Origin: UBA3478 sp964217345
GTDB taxonomy: Bacteria > Bacteroidota > Bacteroidia > Flavobacteriales > Flavobacteriaceae
Reading direction: 5' to 3'
NCBI GenBank assembly: GCA_964217345.1
Contig: CAXPJI010000060.1
Span: 1-29,389, forward strand
DNA length: 29,389 bases
Shown: positions 25,654 through 29,389 of the stretch, in pieces
How the letters are laid out: every line of letters begins with the position of its first letter
Numbering within the stretch: the stretch's first letter is position 1
Translations under genes and position numbers: made by a program
Notes under the pieces: model-generated
Database searches by the model: none
Told to the model about the DNA's origin: nothing
What the model saw: only the letters and a program-made list of their open reading frames with translations

Positions 25654-26292
25654 TTGAGCTTAGATCTCGCTTCTATACTATTAGTTATCACATTCTTAAT
25701 GTCCTATAAAGGCTTTAGGGATTCTTCATTTTTCAACGCTTATTGTTTTTCTGTAAGTGGATTAAAATCTGGACAGTGGTATCGATTACTTACCTCTGGT
25801 TTTTTACATGTCGGATGGTGGCATTTACTGGTAAATGGGCTTACTTTTTACTTTTTTGCTCCATCCATTCTTTCCATTTTTGGTACTGTAGGATTTCTTG
25901 GCCTCTATCTGTTTTCATTACTCACAGGTAATTTGCTAACCTATTTTTATTATCACAAAGAATACTATTATACTGCCGTAGGTGCTTCTGGAGCAATTTC
26001 AGGGATTGTGTTTTCAAGTTTAATTTTCGACCCTTCGATGAAGCTCTACATTCTTCCACTACCATTTCCTATTCCTGCACCTTTATTTGGTTTAGGGTTT
26101 TTAGGGTATTCAATGGTTGGTATTTTAAGAAACTCGGATCGTATAGGTCATGCTGCACATATAGGTGGTGGAATAGGCGGAATTCTTATCACCTTTCTTT
26201 TTTATCCGTCTTTACTGCGAGAAAATCCGCTACTATGGGTATTTTTGTCTGTGATTTTTCTCGCCTTATTCGTAATTAAAAAATTGAGGTAA
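25654..26292 (+). CDS. Rhomboid-family intramembrane serine protease
   Basis: The only start codon that keeps the first membrane helix is TTG at 25654: an in-frame TAG lies at 25642-25644, and the first ATG (25699) would remove most of that helix (LASILLVITFLM). The 212 aa protein has about six membrane helices and the rhomboid catalytic dyad, Ser112 in GASGAISG and His169 in HAAHIGGG. The oxyanion-type HLLVN motif (H57, N61) is also present. Rhomboids cleave membrane helices within the bilayer; the substrate is unknown. It is followed 6 bases later by the FAD/Fe-S oxidoreductase, so the two are probably one transcript, although no functional link is obvious. Confidence 0.9.
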   Translation: MSLDLASILLVITFLMSYKGFRDSSFFNAYCFSVSGLKSGQWYRLLTSGFLHVGWWHLLVNGLTFYFFAPSILSIFGTVGFLGLYLFSLLTGNLLTYFYYHKEYYYTAVGASGAISGIVFSSLIFDPSMKLYILPLPFPIPAPLFGLGFLGYSMVGILRNSDRIGHAAHIGGGIGGILITFLFYPSLLRENPLLWVFLSVIFLALFVIKKLR

Positions 26293-26298
26293 TCTACT

Positions 26299-29211
26299 AT
26301 GAAATCAGAGTTGTTCGGTCAATTAATAAATCAATTTGAAGGGGAACTTCGCTCTGATGACTTGTCCAAAGCTATTTATTCTACAGACGCTTCGGTATAT
26401 CAGATGACTCCTAAAGGGGTTGCTATACCGTCGAATGAGTATGATCTTGTGAAATTGATTTCATGGTCGGCTGACAATAAGGTTCCACTAATCCCTAGAG
26501 CCGCAGGTACCTCCTTAGCGGGACAATGCGTTGGTGATGGCGTTGTGGTTGACACCTCTAAGTACTTGAATCGAATTATTGCTTTTGACAAAGAAAAGCG
26601 TTTAATCACCGTCGAACCTGGAGTGATAAGGGATGAGCTCAACCAATTTCTTCAACCCCATGGTTTGTTCTTCGGTCCAAATACATCGACAGCTAATCGA
26701 TGTATGATCGGTGGAATGGTGGGAAATAACAGTTCAGGGACGACTTCTATACGTTATGGAGTTACTCGTGATAAGGTGGTAGGACTTCGATCTATTCTTT
26801 CTGATGGATCTATCCATGAATTTGGAGAGCTCCTTAAGGAGTCTAATACACCCTCTGATAAGATCACCTCTAAATTTGGACAACAGATTGAAAATCAAAT
26901 CATTGAATTACTATCTGAAAAAGGGATTAAAGAAGAAATTGAAAAGGAGTTTCCAAAAAAAGAAATTCATCGAAGAAATACAGGATACGCGGTAGACGAG
27001 CTTCTTGAAATGATACCTTTCGGTGGATCAGAACCCTTTAATCTAGCAAAGTTGCTCTGCGGTAGTGAAGGTACTCTTGCTTTCACCTCTCAGATTACTC
27101 TTGCATTAGATGATGTGATGCCTAGCACTTCAGCAATGGTAGTTACCCATTACCAAACCCTTGAAGAAGCATTAAGTGATGTAGCAGTGGTGATGCAAGA
27201 AGAATTGTTTACCTGTGAAATGATGGATCGAGTAATTCTCGATTGTACTAAGGGAAATCACACCTACAGAGAGATGAGATCTTTCATTGAAGGTGATCCT
27301 GAGGCCGTTCTGATGCTCGAAGTACGCGATCAAACGGAGGAAGGACTTGAACAAAAATTAGCTTCTTTATTAAATCTTATTGATAGTAAGAGTAAGAGTT
27401 ATGCCAATGCAGTTTTAAGAGGACATAGAATTTCTGACGCGAATCAGCTTAGAAAGGCTGGTCTAGGCTTACTGGGTAATATTGTTGGTGATAAAAAGGC
27501 AGTGGCGTGTATTGAGGATACGGCGGTAGCTCTTTCTGATTTGAAGCCCTTTATTATGGAATTCTCTGAAATCATGAAGGGGTATGACCAAAAGGCGGTG
27601 TACTACGCACATGCTGGAGCTGGGGAGTTACATCTAAGACCCATTTTAAATTTAAAGGATCAGTCGGATGTTGTTCTGTTCAGAGCAATTACAACCGATG
27701 TTGCACATCTTACCAAAAAATACCAAGGCAGTTTCAGTGGAGAGCACGGTGATGGAATCGTTCGCGCAGAGTTTATACCTTTTTTAATTGGTGATAAAAA
27801 TTACGACCTCCTTCGAAGGGTGAAGGCCGTATTTGATCCGAACAATCTATTTAATCCTCATAAGATCGTAGATCCATTCCCTATGGATCGAAGTCTACGT
27901 TTTGAACCTGGAAGAACAGAACCTGAAATAGAAACCTTATTAGACTTTGATGACAGCTTAGGATATCTGAGAGCAGTAGAACGTTGCAACGGGAGTGGAG
28001 ATTGTCGTAAAACGGAGAAATCGAGTGGTGGAATGTGTCCAAGTTATCACGCGACACGAGAAGAGAAAGATACCACTAGAGCACGAGCTAATGCACTTCG
28101 TATCGCTTTAACTGAAAATAATAAAGAAAAGGTCTTTTCAAGCGAAGATGCTATTGAAGTTCTAGATTTATGTGTAAGCTGTAAAGCTTGTGCTAGTGAA
28201 TGTCCGTCGAATGTAGATATGGCTACACTGAAATCAGAATATTTATATCAATATCAAGAACAGAGAGGATATAAGTTAAGATCGAAACTGTTTGCTTATA
28301 GTACTTTAATAAACCGTCTTTCGAGCAGGATAGCCCCGATTACGCGTTTGATTTTTACTAGTCCTTTTGCTAATGTGATTAAATCACTTTCAGGTATTGC
28401 AAAGCAGAGACAATTGCCTCTAGTGTACAACGTTGATTTTAAAAAGTATTTGGCAAAGTTGCAGAAGAATCAACCGATTAAACAAGAGGCTAAAAGGCTG
28501 GTACTTTACATTGATGAATTTAGTCAATATATGGATGTGACTATTGCTAAATCTGCAATCAATACCTTACACCGTCTGGGATACAATATAGAGTTAGTTT
28601 TTGGCGAAAGTGGTAGAGCCTTCATATCGAAGGGCTTTTTAAAACAAGCGAAGGAGGCAGCAGAGGGGATGACTAGTAGGTTTGCTTCATTTATCGAAGA
28701 GGAAGTGGCAATTGTAGGCGTTGAACCGTCTGCTATTTTAACTTTTAGAGATGAGTATCAACGATTGCTTCCTAACCATCCACTGGTTCAAAAATTAAAG
28801 AATCAAACGTTTTTGATTGAAGAGTTCTTAGCAAAGGAATTCGAAAATCAAAGCTTAGATCATTCTATTTTTCACAGGGAATCTGCCGAGGTTAAAGTAC
28901 ACGTGCATTGCCACCAAAAAGCGTTGTCCAATACCAAAGTAACTTTTGACGTACTTAATCAAATACCCAACTATAAGGTTTCTATTATAAACAGCGGATG
29001 TTGTGGTATGGCTGGTTCGTTTGGGTACGAGGCCGAGCACTACGAGGTCTCAATGAAGATGGGCGGTTTACGCCTTTTTAAATCCATTCAAAAGAGTGAC
29101 GAGGAAACTATTATTGTTGCCAATGGTACAAGCTGTCGACATCAAATTAAGGATGGAGCCTTTCGCGATGCGATCCATCCGATACAAGTTATTGAACGCG
29201 CCTTGATTTAG
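26299..29211 (+). CDS. FAD-linked oxidoreductase with 4Fe-4S and CCG domains (YdiJ/D-2-hydroxyacid dehydrogenase type)
   Basis: The 970 aa protein fuses a FAD-binding GlcD-type dehydrogenase to an iron-sulfur electron-transfer unit. The FAD domain (about 35-270) has PRAAGTSLAGQCVGDGVVVD and GGMVGNNSSGTTSIRYGV; the substrate cap/FAD-oxidase C region (about 280-540) has SGEHGDGIVR and FDPNNLFNPHKI. The ferredoxin part has a CNGSGDC cluster near 562, then CVSCKACASECP near 624-634. The C-terminal CCG (heterodisulfide reductase-like) region has CHQKAL near 870 and SGCCGMAGSFGYE near 899. E. coli YdiJ (1018 aa), a D-2-hydroxyglutarate dehydrogenase, has the same architecture. D-lactate or D-2-hydroxyglutarate are likely substrates, with electrons going to the quinone pool. 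It overlaps the unrecognised gene at the right edge by 23 bases, tail-to-tail. Confidence 0.92.
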   Translation: MKSELFGQLINQFEGELRSDDLSKAIYSTDASVYQMTPKGVAIPSNEYDLVKLISWSADNKVPLIPRAAGTSLAGQCVGDGVVVDTSKYLNRIIAFDKEKRLITVEPGVIRDELNQFLQPHGLFFGPNTSTANRCMIGGMVGNNSSGTTSIRYGVTRDKVVGLRSILSDGSIHEFGELLKESNTPSDKITSKFGQQIENQIIELLSEKGIKEEIEKEFPKKEIHRRNTGYAVDELLEMIPFGGSEPFNLAKLLCGSEGTLAFTSQITLALDDVMPSTSAMVVTHYQTLEEALSDVAVVMQEELFTCEMMDRVILDCTKGNHTYREMRSFIEGDPEAVLMLEVRDQTEEGLEQKLASLLNLIDSKSKSYANAVLRGHRISDANQLRKAGLGLLGNIVGDKKAVACIEDTAVALSDLKPFIMEFSEIMKGYDQKAVYYAHAGAGELHLRPILNLKDQSDVVLFRAITTDVAHLTKKYQGSFSGEHGDGIVRAEFIPFLIGDKNYDLLRRVKAVFDPNNLFNPHKIVDPFPMDRSLRFEPGRTEPEIETLLDFDDSLGYLRAVERCNGSGDCRKTEKSSGGMCPSYHATREEKDTTRARANALRIALTENNKEKVFSSEDAIEVLDLCVSCKACASECPSNVDMATLKSEYLYQYQEQRGYKLRSKLFAYSTLINRLSSRIAPITRLIFTSPFANVIKSLSGIAKQRQLPLVYNVDFKKYLAKLQKNQPIKQEAKRLVLYIDEFSQYMDVTIAKSAINTLHRLGYNIELVFGESGRAFISKGFLKQAKEAAEGMTSRFASFIEEEVAIVGVEPSAILTFRDEYQRLLPNHPLVQKLKNQTFLIEEFLAKEFENQSLDHSIFHRESAEVKVHVHCHQKALSNTKVTFDVLNQIPNYKVSIINSGCCGMAGSFGYEAEHYEVSMKMGGLRLFKSIQKSDEETIIVANGTSCRHQIKDGAFRDAIHPIQVIERALI

Positions 29212-29389
29212 GCTGCTTGCCATTGTTGTCATCAACGACATCGATATCCCTCAACCCTTCTTCTCTTGTAGTTATTGAAGTAATTAGCTCTTCAAGGTCC
29301 ATTTCTTTTAGGTCTTCATCCGCGAAGAAGGGGGACAGTTTATCGTGGTTATAGTGATAAATTCTCCAACGCTTGAAATTGTACTCAAG
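29189..29389 (-). CDS. C-terminal fragment of an unrecognised protein, cut by window edge
   Basis: The minus strand is open from the right edge to a TAA at 29191-29189, giving the last 66 residues of a protein. It begins LEYNFKRWRIYHYNHDKL, continues with an acidic helix FADEDLKEMDLEELITSITT and ends in a low-complexity charged tail (VVDDNNGKQPKSRRVQ). An acidic, disordered end like this is typical of the cytosolic tail of a larger protein, but I cannot name the family. The coding call rests on the open frame, codon-like composition and an unbroken frame to the edge. It is convergent with the FAD/Fe-S oxidoreductase and overlaps it by 23 bases. Confidence 0.6.
   Translation of the reverse strand, partial: LEYNFKRWRIYHYNHDKLSPFFADEDLKEMDLEELITSITTREEGLRDIDVVDDNNGKQPKSRRVQ

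Overview
The window is AT-rich chromosomal DNA from a member of the Bacteroidota, most likely a flavobacterial lineage. This rests on three things: a one-chain fused E1 alpha/beta 2-oxo-acid dehydrogenase, promoters of the TAnnTTTG type with no visible Shine-Dalgarno sequences, and the gene neighbourhood (holA next to an HsdR-N protein, uvrA-LOG-M1-like gene, glmM next to an LpxL-type acyltransferase). It is gene-dense housekeeping DNA. I found no tRNA, rRNA, CRISPR array, transposase, phage module or classical defence island, and no stretch over 300 bases lacks a gene.

Layout. 1-508: an N-terminally broken 3-hydroxyacyl-CoA dehydrogenase on the minus strand abuts an unrelated plus-strand coding tail, a strand-switch junction near 383. 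544-1950: a divergent ComM/YifB-like AAA+ protein on plus. 6127-1943 (minus): a compact operon of an exported M20 amidohydrolase, an exported coiled-coil protein that looks like a decayed OmpA-type relative, and recG. 6219-8540: pcrA/uvrD on plus, meeting a strong terminator shared with the opposite gene. 10973-8592 (minus): a lone HsdR-N-type nuclease-fold protein, a GT2 glycosyltransferase and an OmpA lipoprotein. 10993-11994: holA on plus. 20763-11997 (minus): uvrA, a LOG-family protein, a large exported M1-like protein without zinc ligands and with a probable C-terminal barrel, then the fused E1, which has its own predicted promoter. 20840-21598: an XRE/S24 (LexA/CI-like) regulator divergent from uvrA. 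23283-21595 (minus): a gamma-glutamyltransferase lipoprotein. 23357-24739: glmM. 25607-24723 (minus): an LpxL/HtrB-type acyltransferase. 25654-29211: a rhomboid protease and a large FAD/Fe-S oxidoreductase of the YdiJ type. 29389-29189 (minus): an unrecognised C-terminal fragment leaving the window.

Theme. DNA repair and recombination genes are frequent (comM-like, recG, pcrA, uvrA, a self-cleaving-type repressor, holA). The others serve the cell envelope (OmpA lipoprotein, acyltransferase, glmM, glycosyltransferase, GGT). The points most worth a second look are the twin operator-like dyads between uvrA and the S24 regulator, the zinc-less M1-like barrel protein, the divergent ComM-like protein, the OmpA-like protein that has lost its peptidoglycan-binding motifs, and the junction near 383. 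I do not see a clearly new multi-gene system.
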